Assembly: GCA_902781655.1 (NCBI GenBank)
Contig: CACZJZ010000006.1
Coordinates: forward strand, 62,001-126,000
DNA: 64,000 nucleotides
DNA from: an uncultured Lachnospiraceae bacterium
Lineage (GTDB): Bacteria; Bacillota; Clostridia; Lachnospirales; Lachnospiraceae
Direction of reading: 5' to 3'
The notes below the pieces were generated by a model. It saw only the letters and a list, made by a program, of their open reading frames with translations. It was not told where the DNA came from and did not search any database. The position numbers and the translations under genes were made by a program. Below, in pieces: positions 34,578-43,480 of this stretch; positions within the stretch are counted from its first letter, which is position 1, and every line of letters begins with the position of its first letter.

Positions 34578-35006
34578 TCAGGCTTTCTGTGGCAGCGCGC
34601 CGGTTTTGGCATGACGGCACAGCGCGTCAAATGTCTCCTGGCTGAGATCATGCTCTACCTTGCAGGCATCGGTTCTTGCCTGTTCCGGGCTGACGCCGAG
34701 ACTGATAAAGAATTCGGTGAGCACCTTGTGCCGCGTATAGGTGCTGTCGGCGATCTGATATCCGCTGTCCGTAAAAAGGATCATGCCGGCGTGATCCATG
34801 GTGATATAGCCGCCCTCCTTGAGGCGCTTGGTCGCATAGGTGACACTTGGCTTGGTAACACCGAGCTGCTCCGCCACATCAATGGAGCGGACATACCCCT
34901 GACGCTCGCGGATCATCAGGATCGCTTCAAGATAATCTTCGATCGTCTTGCCGACCTCTGTGCCGACAGTTCTACTTTTTCCGTTTTCTGTATTTTGTTC
35001 ATTCAT
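34578..35006 (-). CDS. DtxR/MntR-family metal-dependent transcriptional repressor
   Basis: A 142-residue regulator with an N-terminal winged helix (EDYLEAIL, the VAEQLGVTKPSVTYATKRL recognition region) and a metal-binding/dimerisation helix region. Potential metal ligands include the Asp, His and Glu residues in the DHAG, TRHKV and KVEHD segments. It lacks the SH3-like third domain, so it resembles MntR more than DtxR in size. It is divergently oriented to feoA and most likely senses Fe(II) or Mn(II) and represses the feo operon; the ion is inferred from context only. AAGGA lies upstream of its ATG. Confidence 0.88.
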   Translation of the reverse strand: MNEQNTENGKSRTVGTEVGKTIEDYLEAILMIRERQGYVRSIDVAEQLGVTKPSVTYATKRLKEGGYITMDHAGMILFTDSGYQIADSTYTRHKVLTEFFISLGVSPEQARTDACKVEHDLSQETFDALCRHAKTGALPQKA

Positions 35007-35231
35007 ATTATCGTTTCCTTATCCCCAAAGGCTGATCTGTCCGCCGGGCGGGCAAAATTGGAATCCGCTAACAAATATTACTCTAGATTAACACGATCAC
35101 ATAATAGTTTCAATTCTCTGAAGCTGCTCTGCAGGTCACCCAGCGGCGCCACTTTTAAACCTGTATCTCATGCCGCCGCGCCCGGCACGGCACAATTATA
35201 AAATCATTATAAAATAAACCAAAATTAAATA
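35007..35231. other. Divergent intergenic region between the DtxR-type gene and feoA
   Basis: Non-coding and notably A/T-rich near 35200-35350 compared with the flanking genes. It must contain the minus-strand promoter of the regulator, which I cannot place with confidence. TTAATCTAGAGTAATATT on the minus strand (around 35081-35098) is a weak candidate area. Confidence 0.4.
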
Positions 35232-35285
35232 TTGACAACAATAGTTAGAGAACATAAACTATACACTGAAATTAGATAAGGCTAA
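35232..35285 (+). promoter_or_regulatory. feo promoter and candidate metal-repressor operator
   Basis: TTGACA at 35232-35237 is 17 bases from TAAACT at 35255-35260. An interrupted dyad, TTAGATAAGGCTAA, lies just downstream at 35272-35285, and another (ATAGTT...AACTAT, 35241-35262) spans the -10 region. Either could bind the divergent DtxR-type repressor. Neither equals the textbook DtxR or MntR box, so the operator call is tentative. Confidence 0.6.
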
Positions 35286-35356
35286 TAACAATTATAAGCA
35301 GCATACATAAGTGCAAATAAATAAATATAAAAAATGGAGAAGGAAGGGATTTGCTT

Positions 35357-35593
35357 ATGATGCCTTTGACATTTTCCAGAACCGGGGATGAAGTACTGAT
35401 CGCCAGGGTCGGAGGAAGCGAGGAGATCAGGAAGCATCTTGAAGATCTCGGTTTTGTGACAGGGGATGTGGTCAGGGTCGTCAGTAACTCCGGGGATGGA
35501 AATATCATCGTAAATCTGAAAGGGGCAAGGCTGGCGATTACAAGTGAAATGGCCCGCCACATTCAGATCAGTCCGAAGGAACAGACACAGTGA
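35357..35593 (+). CDS. feoA: FeoA domain protein (first copy)
   Basis: A 78-residue SH3-like protein of the FeoA family, a small cytosolic partner of the ferrous iron transporter FeoB. The pattern includes VGGSEEIRKHLEDLGFVTGD, which is typical of FeoA, followed by the MARHIQI end. A purine-rich SD (35339-35348) precedes ATG 35357; a TTG at 35351 and an ATG at 35360 are in frame too. It heads the feo operon under the promoter at 35232. Confidence 0.88.
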   Translation: MMPLTFSRTGDEVLIARVGGSEEIRKHLEDLGFVTGDVVRVVSNSGDGNIIVNLKGARLAITSEMARHIQISPKEQTQ

Positions 35594-35656
35594 TGGGCAC
35601 AGCGGCCTGTTTACACGGAAGGCCGATTTGTCAATATGGATACGAGGAGGAACACA

Positions 35657-35878
35657 ATGAAAACACTCAGAGATATTCCGGTCGGTGAGACTGCTACAGT
35701 GGTGAAAATCCACGGCGAGGGAAGCCTTAAGCGACGCATCATGGATATGGGCATTACGAAGGGAACCCGGATCTATGTGCGCAAGGTAGCTCCGCTTGGC
35801 GACCCGGTCGAGGTGACAGTCCGCGGATATGAGCTATCTCTGCGCAAGGAGGATGCGGATATTCTCGAGATGGAGTAG
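35657..35878 (+). CDS. feoA: FeoA domain protein (second copy)
   Basis: A 73-residue second FeoA protein, with KTLRDIPVGETATVVKI and the IMDMGITKGTRIYVRKVAP segment. Tandem FeoA genes are usual in Clostridia. ATG 35657 is set by GAGGAGG at 35644-35650, 6 bases upstream; the open frame starts at 35636 but without an SD. It lies about 100 bases before feoB. The spacing and orientation indicate one operon with the first feoA and feoB. Confidence 0.9.
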   Translation: MKTLRDIPVGETATVVKIHGEGSLKRRIMDMGITKGTRIYVRKVAPLGDPVEVTVRGYELSLRKEDADILEME

Positions 35879-35984
35879 GCAGGCAGAGATATCCACGTGA
35901 CACTGCTTCAGAGCTGCGACATGAACGCGGGATAGACACTTCCGCAAATTTCATAAGACAGAAAGGACGCAAAAGGCAGAAGCC

Positions 35985-38149
35985 ATGGAAATGAAGATAG
36001 CACTTGCAGGGAATCCGAACTGCGGCAAGACAACACTGTTTAATGCACTGACAGGAAGCAATCAGTATGTGGGCAACTGGCCGGGCGTGACAGTGGAAAA
36101 GAAAGAGGGCCGATACAAAGAAGACAAGGATGTCGTCATTCAGGACCTGCCGGGTATCTATTCCCTCAGTCCCTACACGCTGGAGGAGGTTGTATCCCGG
36201 AACTATCTCGTCAATGACAAACCAGTGTCATTCTCAATATTATTGACGGCACCAATATTGAGCGTAATCTATATCTGACGACACAGCTTGTGGAGATCGG
36301 CCGTCCGGTTGTCGTCGCGGTCAACATGATGGACCTCGTCCGGAAAAACGGCGATCAGATCGATGCTCAAAAGCTGGGCAGGGCACTGGGATGCAGAGTG
36401 GTTGAGATCTCCGCACTGAAAGGGGAATCCATTGATGAAGCGGTGAAGCTATGCATCAGGGCAGCCATGGAAGGAAAGAAGCAGGAGCTGCCGCACGTCT
36501 TCACCGGAAGCGTCGAGCATGCCATTGCACATATCGAAGAATCCATTCAGGACAAGGTCGATCCGATCAATCTTCGCTGGTATGCGATCAAAATTTTTGA
36601 GCGGGACAGCAAGGCACTGGAGCAGCTGAAGCTGGATGAAGACCTGATGCGGCATCTGGACGCACATATCCGGGATTGCGAGAAGGAATTGGATGACGAT
36701 GCGGAGTCCATTATCACAAACCAGAGGTATGTCTACATCACAAAGCTGGTGGGAGAATGCGTCAAAAAGAAGCATGCCGCCGGAACGCTGTCCACTTCGG
36801 ACAAAATCGACCGCGTTGTGACGAACCGGTGGCTTGCCCTGCCGTTTTTTGCCGGGGTAATGTTTCTTGTTTATTATATTTCTGTCACAACCATCGGCAC
36901 CTATGTGACCGACTGGACAAATGACACCCTGTTTGGCGCTTGGATTCAGCCTGGCGTACAGTCGCTTATGGAACGGGCAGGGGCATCGGACTGGCTGATT
37001 TCCCTGGTGGTTGACGGCATCATCGGAGGCCTTGCGGCGCCCATCGGTTTTGTTCCGCAGATGGCCATCGTATTCCTGTTTCTGTCCATCCTGGAGGACT
37101 GTGGATATATGGCCCGCGTCGCCTTCATCATGGATCGGATTTTCAGAAGATTCGGCCTCTCCGGCAAGAGCTTCATTCCGTTCCTGATCTCCTCCGGCTG
37201 CGGTGTGCCCGGCATCATGTCGACCCGGACCATTGAGAGCGAGAAAGACCGACGTATGACCATGATCACCACGACTATGATTCCCTGCGGCGCCAAGCTT
37301 CCGGTCATTGCCCTGATCGCAGGTTTCCTGATGGGCGGTGCATGGTGGATGGCACCGATGATGTATTTTGCTGGAATTGGTCTGGTTATTATCTACTGCA
37401 TTATCCTGAAGAAGACGAGATTTTTTGCCGGGGAGCCGGTTCCATTCGTGATGGAGCTTCCTGCCTATCACATTCCGAGCATCAAGGGCGTTCTTCTTCA
37501 TGTCTGGGAGCGTGTCTGGGCATTTATCAAGAAGGCGGGAACCATCCTGTTTCTCTGCTGTGCGGTGATGTGGTTCCTCGGCAGCTTCGGGGTCGTGCAT
37601 GGCACGTTCGGCCTTGTAGATGCAGGAGATTCTCTTCTGGCAGTCATTGGCGGCGTGCTGGCTCCGATTTTCGCTCCGCTTGGATTTGGCACATGGCAGG
37701 CGGTTGCCTCTTCCCTTTCCGGTTTCGTAGCCAAGGAGGGCATTGTATCGACGATGAGCCTGCTTTCCTCTCTCGGCACGGAAATTGAGGAATATGATAC
37801 TTCGATGCATGCAGCGTTCGCCGCTTTCTTCCCTACCAGCATCGCGGCGGTTTCGTTCCTGTTCTTTAACTGCTTCGACAGTCCCTGCCTTGCCGCCATC
37901 TCCACAATGGCCAAGGAAATGGGAAACCGGAAGTACTTCTGGTATGCTATCCTGTTTCAGAATGTGGCAGCCTACTGCGTTGCCCTCATGGTCTATCAGT
38001 TAGTCGGCGTCGGCATCGGACAGGTGAAATTCGGCCCGGCCACTGTGGCAGCAGCCATTCTCTTCATCGGGCTGCTCTACCTTCTCTTCCGCAAGGATCC
38101 GAACAAGAAATATGTAGAGGCTGAACGCAGAGATGCTTTGAGGGCATGA
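35985..38149 (+). pseudogene. feoB: FeoB ferrous iron transporter, broken by a one-base frameshift
   Basis: FeoB pairs a cytosolic GTPase with a membrane domain that imports Fe(II). The first frame (35985-36278) encodes GNPNCGKTT and DLPG, then leaves the family after DKP. The second frame (36290-38149) resumes at once with the NMMDLV G4 motif, the helical GDI domain and the complete membrane core (gate motifs SSGCGVPGIMSTR and MIPCGAKLPV). Adding one base between 36225 and 36226 (CCAG-TGTC to CCAGATGTC) restores continuous FeoB sequence. All other regions look intact. It is a recent inactivation, a phase-variable or programmed shift, or a sequencing error; I see no slippery homopolymer at the site. 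Confidence 0.88.
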
Positions 38150-38328
38150 GACAGAGAATGAAATTTAATGTTCCAGTCAACAACACAGACAAAATGATTC
38201 TCCTTATCCTGGCTGTTCTCTTTCTTCTTGGCATTCGGATTGTGATTGGATTTTTCCGAAAACCGGAGAAAAGGTCAGACAAGGAGGGGAAGTCTGAAAG
38301 CAGCGGCGATGCGCCGCTTTCAAAATGA
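38146..38328 (+). CDS. Small single-span membrane protein at the feo operon end
   Basis: A 60-residue predicted protein starting at an ATG that overlaps the feoB stop (ATGA). It has one hydrophobic segment (about residues 17-38) and a charged Lys/Glu-rich tail. I do not recognise a family. The overlap suggests translational coupling with feoB. A hairpin near its 3' end (38293-38320) may be part of an mRNA processing or termination signal. It could be an FeoB accessory peptide, but this is inferred from position only. Confidence 0.55.
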   Translation: MRQRMKFNVPVNNTDKMILLILAVLFLLGIRIVIGFFRKPEKRSDKEGKSESSGDAPLSK

Positions 38329-38333
38329 TATTT

Positions 38334-38354
38334 GTGCCGCAAAGGATGCGGCAC
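38334..38354 (+). promoter_or_regulatory. Intercistronic hairpin before the Cys-rich FeoB-associated gene
   Basis: GTGCCGC (38334-38340) pairs perfectly with GCGGCAC (38348-38354) around a 7-base loop, 19 bases before the next start codon. Confidence 0.55.
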
Positions 38355-38373
38355 GTGTATGAGGATATAAATC

Positions 38374-38556
38374 ATGGCAGCGAATATTATCGTAGGAACA
38401 ATTCTGGCGGTTCTGATTCTTCTGGCAGTCCGTAAAGTTGTGAAAGACCGGAAGAAGGGAATCGGGTCCTGTGGGATGAACTGCAGCAGCTGTCCATATC
38501 ATGATCATGGCGGCTGTGATTCCGGCAAAACGGAAAAGAGAAGAGTCCGTTCGTGA
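38374..38556 (+). CDS. FeoB-associated Cys-rich membrane protein
   Basis: A 60-residue protein with one N-terminal membrane span (about residues 4-20) and a cysteine-rich tail, seen in GSCGMNCSSCPYHDHGGC. This matches the FeoB-associated Cys-rich membrane protein family (PF12669 type) that is commonly encoded after feoB in Firmicutes. Its role is not established; the cysteines may bind iron or support FeoB folding. Its presence makes clear that the operon once encoded, or still encodes, a complete Feo system. Confidence 0.85.
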   Translation: MAANIIVGTILAVLILLAVRKVVKDRKKGIGSCGMNCSSCPYHDHGGCDSGKTEKRRVRS

Positions 38557-38580
38557 TGCGGAAGCGGTAACGATGCATGA

Positions 38581-38609
38581 CAGATGCCTCCTTTTTCGGA
38601 GGCAATCTG
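38581..38609 (+). terminator. Hairpin between the Cys-rich gene and the HMA gene
   Basis: CAGATGCCTCC (38581-38591) pairs with GGAGGC-AATCTG (38598-38609), with one unpaired base. The five T residues fall in the loop rather than after the stem, so termination efficiency is doubtful. Confidence 0.45.
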
Positions 38610-38664
38610 TCCGGACACTTCCACTTCAATGGCAGGCACCGCAGAACGGTACCGGGGTGTAATC

Positions 38665-38940
38665 ATGACAAAATATACAGCACAGATCGAAGGAATGATG
38701 TGCGGCATGTGCGAGGCGCACATCAGTGACGCAATCCGGAAGCAGTTTCCGGAGGCGAAGAATGTGAAGGCATCTGCATCGAAGGGCAGTGCGGTTTTTG
38801 TGCTGAAAGATGCCATGCCGAGACCGATGATTCTTCATGAGCTTCACACGGCGGTCGATCCGCTTGGGTATCGGCTGACGGAAGTGACGCAGGAGGAAGT
38901 GGAGGCCAGAGAGAGGCACGGTTTCTTTCACAAAAGATAA
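38665..38940 (+). CDS. Heavy-metal-associated (HMA) domain protein
   Basis: A 91-residue single HMA-fold protein with the metal-binding motif MCGMCEAH near residues 12-19. The rest of the beta-alpha-beta pattern is present, ending in a charged tail. HMA proteins of this size carry Cu(I) or other soft metals, or act as small chaperones. It lies in the same direction as the feo genes but after a hairpin, so it may be a separate unit. ATG 38665 is chosen because residues coded upstream are not HMA-like. Confidence 0.85.
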   Translation: MTKYTAQIEGMMCGMCEAHISDAIRKQFPEAKNVKASASKGSAVFVLKDAMPRPMILHELHTAVDPLGYRLTEVTQEEVEARERHGFFHKR

Positions 38941-39001
38941 GGTATGCAGTTAAGATCTTCCTTTTCGAGCAGAAATACCTTTCCGAATCGGAAGGATGAT
39001 T

Positions 39002-39060
39002 CATAAGAAACCACAGAAGGCCGCCCTTATGCTGGGCGGCCTTCTGTGGTTTCTTATGAG
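39002..39060. repeat. Perfect 26-base inverted repeat
   Basis: Arms 39002-39027 and 39035-39060 are exactly complementary around a 7-base loop. It follows the HMA gene and may terminate transcripts from either side, though only a weak T-rich stretch is present (TTTCTT within the second arm). Confidence 0.9.
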
Positions 39061-39065
39061 GGGGG

Positions 39066-39085
39066 AGATAGTCAATTGACTATCT
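39066..39085. repeat. Perfect 20-base palindrome
   Basis: AGATAGTCAATTGACTATCT is self-complementary with no spacer and lies five bases after the 26-base inverted repeat. Its size and symmetry suit a dimeric regulator site, but no promoter is evident around it. Confidence 0.6.
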
Positions 39086-39281
39086 GATTATTAGAATACC
39101 GGGGAAATGTGTCGCGAATGTGTCTTTCCGGTGAGAATTTTATAAAGTTTCTTAACCATTTCTAAAACATCAGGGAAATGAAACGGCAGAACCGTACCAG
39201 CAGAAAGGCCTGCAACAGACACAGGGAAGGGCACAGATCTGACACGGCTGCTGATTCGATGGCAGACAGGGTTCCTCCCTG
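39086..39281 (+). other. Non-coding spacer upstream of murE
   Basis: No coding sequence, RNA gene or clear repeat is seen. It separates the metal locus from the housekeeping block that begins with murE. Confidence 0.5.
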
Positions 39282-39290
39282 TGGTACAAT
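39282..39290 (+). promoter_or_regulatory. Extended -10 promoter of murE
   Basis: TG at 39282-39283, one base, then TACAAT at 39285-39290. No -35 is evident. A hairpin (GTCCTC...GAGGAC, about 39303-39321) lies just after the expected transcript start. Confidence 0.6.
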
Positions 39291-39385
39291 GAATCCATAT
39301 GAGGTCCTCGCAGTTTGAGGACTTCTTCATGCACAAGTGGAGGATTCAGCCGGCGAATGGCGGCGGGAAAGGGCAGTATCAACCG

Positions 39386-40909
39386 ATGAAAATCAGAACG
39401 TTATTGGAACGTCTTTCAGAATATACGCTGGAGCGGAATGGAACAGTGCTGCAGGGAGAGGCACTTGACGAGGCGCTGGATACCGGGATCGCCGGAATTA
39501 CCAATGATTCCAGAACGGTGTCGGAGGGCTGCCTTTTCTTCTGTATTCCAGGCGCAATCCGCGATGGACATGATTTTGCCGCACAGACGGTGAATGCCGG
39601 GGCGGCAGCACTGGTGGTGAGCCACGATGTGGACCTGTCCGGTGCGGAGAAAAGCAGGGCGGCTCAGGCCATTCTCATCCGTGTTCCGGATGTGCGCTAT
39701 GCGATGGCGTATCTCTCGGCGGCGTGGTATGGATATCCGGCGGAGAAGCTTCGCACGATCGGTGTCACGGGCACGAAGGGAAAGACGACCACAACATATC
39801 TGATCAAATCCATCCTTGAGGCGGCAGGCAGGAAGGTCGGACTTGTCGGAACGATCGAGACCATTATCGGGGAGAGGCATATTCCCTCGGCCAACACGAC
39901 GCCGGAATCCATTGTCCTGCAGAAAACATTCCGTGAGATGGTGGATGCGGGGATCGAAATTGTGGTCATGGAGGTGTCATCGCAGGCGCTGAAGCTGCAC
40001 CGTACCCAGGGGGTTGTCTTCGATATCGGAGTATTCACCAATATCTCGCCGGATCACATCGGACCGAACGAGCATGCTGACTTCGAGGAATATATGCGGT
40101 GCAAGGGAATGCTGTTCCAGCAGTGCCGCGTCGGTATTGTGAACGGAGATGACCCTCATACGGCGCAGGTCCTTGCAGGACACACCTGTCAGATGGAGAC
40201 ATTTGGACTCGCACCGGAGGATGACCTGTTTGCCGACCATCTTGAACTGATTCACAAGCCGGGAGAGCTGGGAATTTCCTTCGATACAGAAGGAGCAATC
40301 AGGCTTCATGCGGAGGTACCGACACCGGGCAGGTTCAGTGTCTATAACGCGCTCTGTGCCATCGCGGTGTGCCGGCATTTTGACGTATCAGAGGAGGAAA
40401 TCGAAAACGCGCTGCGCACGGCCCATGTGAAGGGCAGAATCGAGATGGCGAAGGGGAGCGGGGACTACACGCTGTTGATCGATTATGCGCATAACGCTGT
40501 GGCGCTCGAGAGCCTTCTGACGACTCTGCGGGAATATCACCCGCACCGGCTGATCTGTCTGTTTGGCTGCGGGGGAAACCGGAGCAGGCTTCGCCGGTTT
40601 GAGATGGGGGAGGTCAGCGGAAGGCTCGCCGATTTCACCATCATAACCTCTGACAATCCCCGCTTTGAGGAGCCGATGGACATCATCGCGGATATTGTCA
40701 CAGGAATGAAGAAGACGGAAGGCAGATATGTCACGATTCCGGATCGCAGAGAGGCAATCCGCTATGCGATGGATCACGGAGAGAGCGGGGACATCATTGT
40801 CCTTGCAGGCAAGGGACATGAGGACTATCAGGAAATACGCGGCGTGAAATATCCGATGGATGAGCGCGTGATCATCCGTGACATTCTCCGGGAAGAGGGA
40901 AAGGCGTGA
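39386..40909 (+). CDS. murE: UDP-N-acetylmuramoyl-tripeptide synthetase MurE
   Basis: A 507-residue Mur ligase that adds the third residue to UDP-MurNAc-L-Ala-D-Glu. The ATP-binding motif GVTGTKGKTTTT is near residue 129, and the Mur central motifs and the C-terminal domain follow. The substrate loop reads TSDNPRFEEP; the DNPR tetrad is the known signature for meso-diaminopimelate rather than lysine. I start it at ATG 39386, which gives the usual MurE N-terminus. The frame opens at 39299, but those codons fall in the leader. It is located away from the dcw cluster at 57905-64000. Confidence 0.92.
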   Translation: MKIRTLLERLSEYTLERNGTVLQGEALDEALDTGIAGITNDSRTVSEGCLFFCIPGAIRDGHDFAAQTVNAGAAALVVSHDVDLSGAEKSRAAQAILIRVPDVRYAMAYLSAAWYGYPAEKLRTIGVTGTKGKTTTTYLIKSILEAAGRKVGLVGTIETIIGERHIPSANTTPESIVLQKTFREMVDAGIEIVVMEVSSQALKLHRTQGVVFDIGVFTNISPDHIGPNEHADFEEYMRCKGMLFQQCRVGIVNGDDPHTAQVLAGHTCQMETFGLAPEDDLFADHLELIHKPGELGISFDTEGAIRLHAEVPTPGRFSVYNALCAIAVCRHFDVSEEEIENALRTAHVKGRIEMAKGSGDYTLLIDYAHNAVALESLLTTLREYHPHRLICLFGCGGNRSRLRRFEMGEVSGRLADFTIITSDNPRFEEPMDIIADIVTGMKKTEGRYVTIPDRREAIRYAMDHGESGDIIVLAGKGHEDYQEIRGVKYPMDERVIIRDILREEGKA

Positions 40910-40956
40910 CGGGGGAAGACGCACACATCTGACTGCAGAACAGGAGCATCAAATCA

Positions 40957-43323
40957 GTGGCTGAAGAAGAGGCGGCAAAAGTCTATGCCGCGGTGATCAT
41001 TGACATATCCCACCGGTCAGTGGACCATCCTTTTACGTATCGCATCCCGGATGGACTGCGCGGGACAATCCATCCGGGCATGCGGGTGGAGGTCCCGTTT
41101 GGAAGGGGCAGCACGGTGCGGAAGGGCTATGTGCTGGCAATCTCCCAAACCTGCAGCCTGCCGGACAGCCGCGTGAAGGAAATCATCGGTCTGGCAGAGG
41201 GAGGCGGGGACAGGGAAGAGACGGACGCCGTGCACCTTGCGCTGTGGATGAAGGAACGGTATGGATCTACCGCCATTCTGGCGCTTCGGACGGTTCTTCC
41301 GGCGATGAAGGCCGCCCGGCCGCTGGAACAGAGGACTGTGATTCTGACCGCAGGGGAGGAGCAGGTCAGGGACAGTCTGTTCCTGTTTGAGAGAAAGCAT
41401 CAGGTGGCCAGGCTCCGTCTTCTCCGCAGCCTGGTGGAGACGCCGGAGCAGCCGTATTCTCTGATCACAGAGAAACTTCATGTGACGGCAGCCACTGTCC
41501 GGGCGATGGAACAGGCAGGGCTGCTCCGAGTCCGTGCGACAGAAAGTCTCCGCAACCCGGTTGCCGGCGCAGGGGACGGCAGGACGGATTCGCTCATATT
41601 AAGTCCGGAGCAGCAGGCAATCGTGGATCATGTGCTGCGGGATGCAGATGACTCTTTCCGGACCGGTCCCGAAGTCGGAGAGGGAGTATCTGAAGGCAGT
41701 GGAGAAAATGCTGCATCCACACCGGATACGGGGCGGAGCGCGTTTGTGCCGCGGGTCAGCCTGATTCACGGCATCACAGGCAGCGGCAAGACAGAGGTTT
41801 ACATCAAAATCATCGAAGGGATTGTGGCGCGAGGAAGGCAGGCGGTGATGCTGATTCCGGAGATTTCCCTGACCTATCAGACACTCATCCGCTTCTACCG
41901 TCATTTCGGCAACCGCGTCTCCGTCGTCAATTCAACGCTGTCCGCGGGGGAGCGGGCGGATCAGTTCGAGCGGGCGAGACGCGGAGAGATCGATGTCATC
42001 ATCGGACCCCGGTCCGCTCTTTTTACACCGTTTCGCCATCCCGGTGTCATCGTGATCGACGAGGAGCATGAGCCAAGCTATAAGAACGAGGCCATGCCAA
42101 AATACCATGCGCGAGAGGTAGCTATCGAGATCGCCCGGATGCATCGCGCGGTTGTCGTGCTCGGCTCGGCGACGCCGTCGATGGAGTCCTATTATCACGC
42201 GGAGCGTGGAGATTATCGCCGTTATGTGCTGTCCCGCCGGCTGACCGGAGGGACACTGCCCTCTGTGCATATTTGCGACATGCGGGCGGAAATGAAGGCG
42301 GGGAACCGGAGCATCTTCTCTGAACAACTGCAGTCACTTCTTGAACAGCGCCTGAATGCAGGAGAGCAGAGCATGCTATTTCTCAACCGTCGCGGCGTGA
42401 TGGGCTTTGTCTCATGCCGCGCCTGCGGCTATGTGATGAAATGTCCACACTGCGACGTCGCGCTGACACAGCACGCCGGCGGAAAACTGGTATGCCATTA
42501 CTGCGGGTATACGCAGCCGGAGGTTAAGAAATGCCCCGTCTGCGGCTCACCCTATATCGCCGGTTTCCGGGCCGGCACAGAGCAGGTGGAACAGCTTGTG
42601 AAAAAAATGTATCCGGCGGCCAGAGTGCTTCGAATGGATGCAGACACTACAGCGGGAAAAGGGTCATATGAGAAGATTCTGTCGGATTTTGCCAATGAGG
42701 AAGCCGATATTCTGATCGGAACGCAGATGATTGTGAAAGGGCACGATTTTCCGAAGGTGACGCTGGTTGGAATTCTGCTCGCTGATCTGTCGCTCGGCAG
42801 CAGCGATTACCGCGCGGCGGAGAGGACCTTTCAACTTCTGACACAGGCGGCCGGACGCGCGGGGCGTGGCGAACGGCCGGGAGAAGTCGTGATCCAGACC
42901 TACGAGCCGGATCATTATGCCATCCGATACGCCGCGGCGCAGGATTACCGCGGCTTTTATGAGGAAGAAATCCAGTACAGGAGGCTGATGTGTTACCCGC
43001 CGGTGTGGCACATGATGGCGGTGCAGGTTCAGGACCGGGACGAGGACACAGCACTGCTTCTGGCGGGAGAATTCCGACGGCTGTGTGGTGGGATGGAGAA
43101 AGATGCACCGGACGGCTCGATCATCATCGGACCGGCAGCCGCGCAGATCAGCCGGATACGCGACTATTACCGGTACGCAGTCTATGTAAAAAATGAGAAG
43201 TATGATAAACTTATCCGGTATAAGGACCGGATGGAGGAGCGGTGGGAGGAACTGATCCGCTCGGAACCGCGATTCCGCGGCACCCTGGTCCAGTTTGATT
43301 TTGACCCGGTCAATCCGTATTGA
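40957..43323 (+). CDS. priA: Primosomal replication protein PriA
   Basis: A 788-residue SF2 helicase that restarts stalled replication forks. The N-terminal 3'-binding domain is followed by Walker A in GITGSGKTEVY near residue 272-282 and the DEEH box near residue 368. A zinc-binding insert with eight cysteines (CRACGYVMKCPHC and HYCGYTQPEVKKCPVCG) and the C-terminal helicase motifs complete the protein. The start is GTG 40957 with AGGAG upstream. It heads the priA-def-fmt-yugP-rsmB-rlmN-stp-prkC-rsgA run that is conserved across Firmicutes. Confidence 0.95.
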   Translation: MAEEEAAKVYAAVIIDISHRSVDHPFTYRIPDGLRGTIHPGMRVEVPFGRGSTVRKGYVLAISQTCSLPDSRVKEIIGLAEGGGDREETDAVHLALWMKERYGSTAILALRTVLPAMKAARPLEQRTVILTAGEEQVRDSLFLFERKHQVARLRLLRSLVETPEQPYSLITEKLHVTAATVRAMEQAGLLRVRATESLRNPVAGAGDGRTDSLILSPEQQAIVDHVLRDADDSFRTGPEVGEGVSEGSGENAASTPDTGRSAFVPRVSLIHGITGSGKTEVYIKIIEGIVARGRQAVMLIPEISLTYQTLIRFYRHFGNRVSVVNSTLSAGERADQFERARRGEIDVIIGPRSALFTPFRHPGVIVIDEEHEPSYKNEAMPKYHAREVAIEIARMHRAVVVLGSATPSMESYYHAERGDYRRYVLSRRLTGGTLPSVHICDMRAEMKAGNRSIFSEQLQSLLEQRLNAGEQSMLFLNRRGVMGFVSCRACGYVMKCPHCDVALTQHAGGKLVCHYCGYTQPEVKKCPVCGSPYIAGFRAGTEQVEQLVKKMYPAARVLRMDADTTAGKGSYEKILSDFANEEADILIGTQMIVKGHDFPKVTLVGILLADLSLGSSDYRAAERTFQLLTQAAGRAGRGERPGEVVIQTYEPDHYAIRYAAAQDYRGFYEEEIQYRRLMCYPPVWHMMAVQVQDRDEDTALLLAGEFRRLCGGMEKDAPDGSIIIGPAAAQISRIRDYYRYAVYVKNEKYDKLIRYKDRMEERWEELIRSEPRFRGTLVQFDFDPVNPY

Positions 43324-43480
43324 GGGACCGGAATAGCAGCAGGACAGGTTCACAGGACTCCGGGAGGAGCCCTGGACTGCATCAAGGACGTCCGCAATGA
43401 GCAGCGCTTAAGTCGCGATACGGGAAAGGCTGTCCGCTTTTTCCGCGGGCGCTGCAGGGGATGCGGTATGGAGGCATAAA

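Noticed and set aside
34611-35201. 196-codon + strand frame across the DtxR-type gene
   Set aside because: It is antisense to a clear repressor with HTH and metal ligands, and no domain is seen in the + translation.
36290-38149. A separate gene for the FeoB membrane domain
   Set aside because: The frame resumes in the middle of the G domain without a start or SD; a single-base frameshift explains both fragments.
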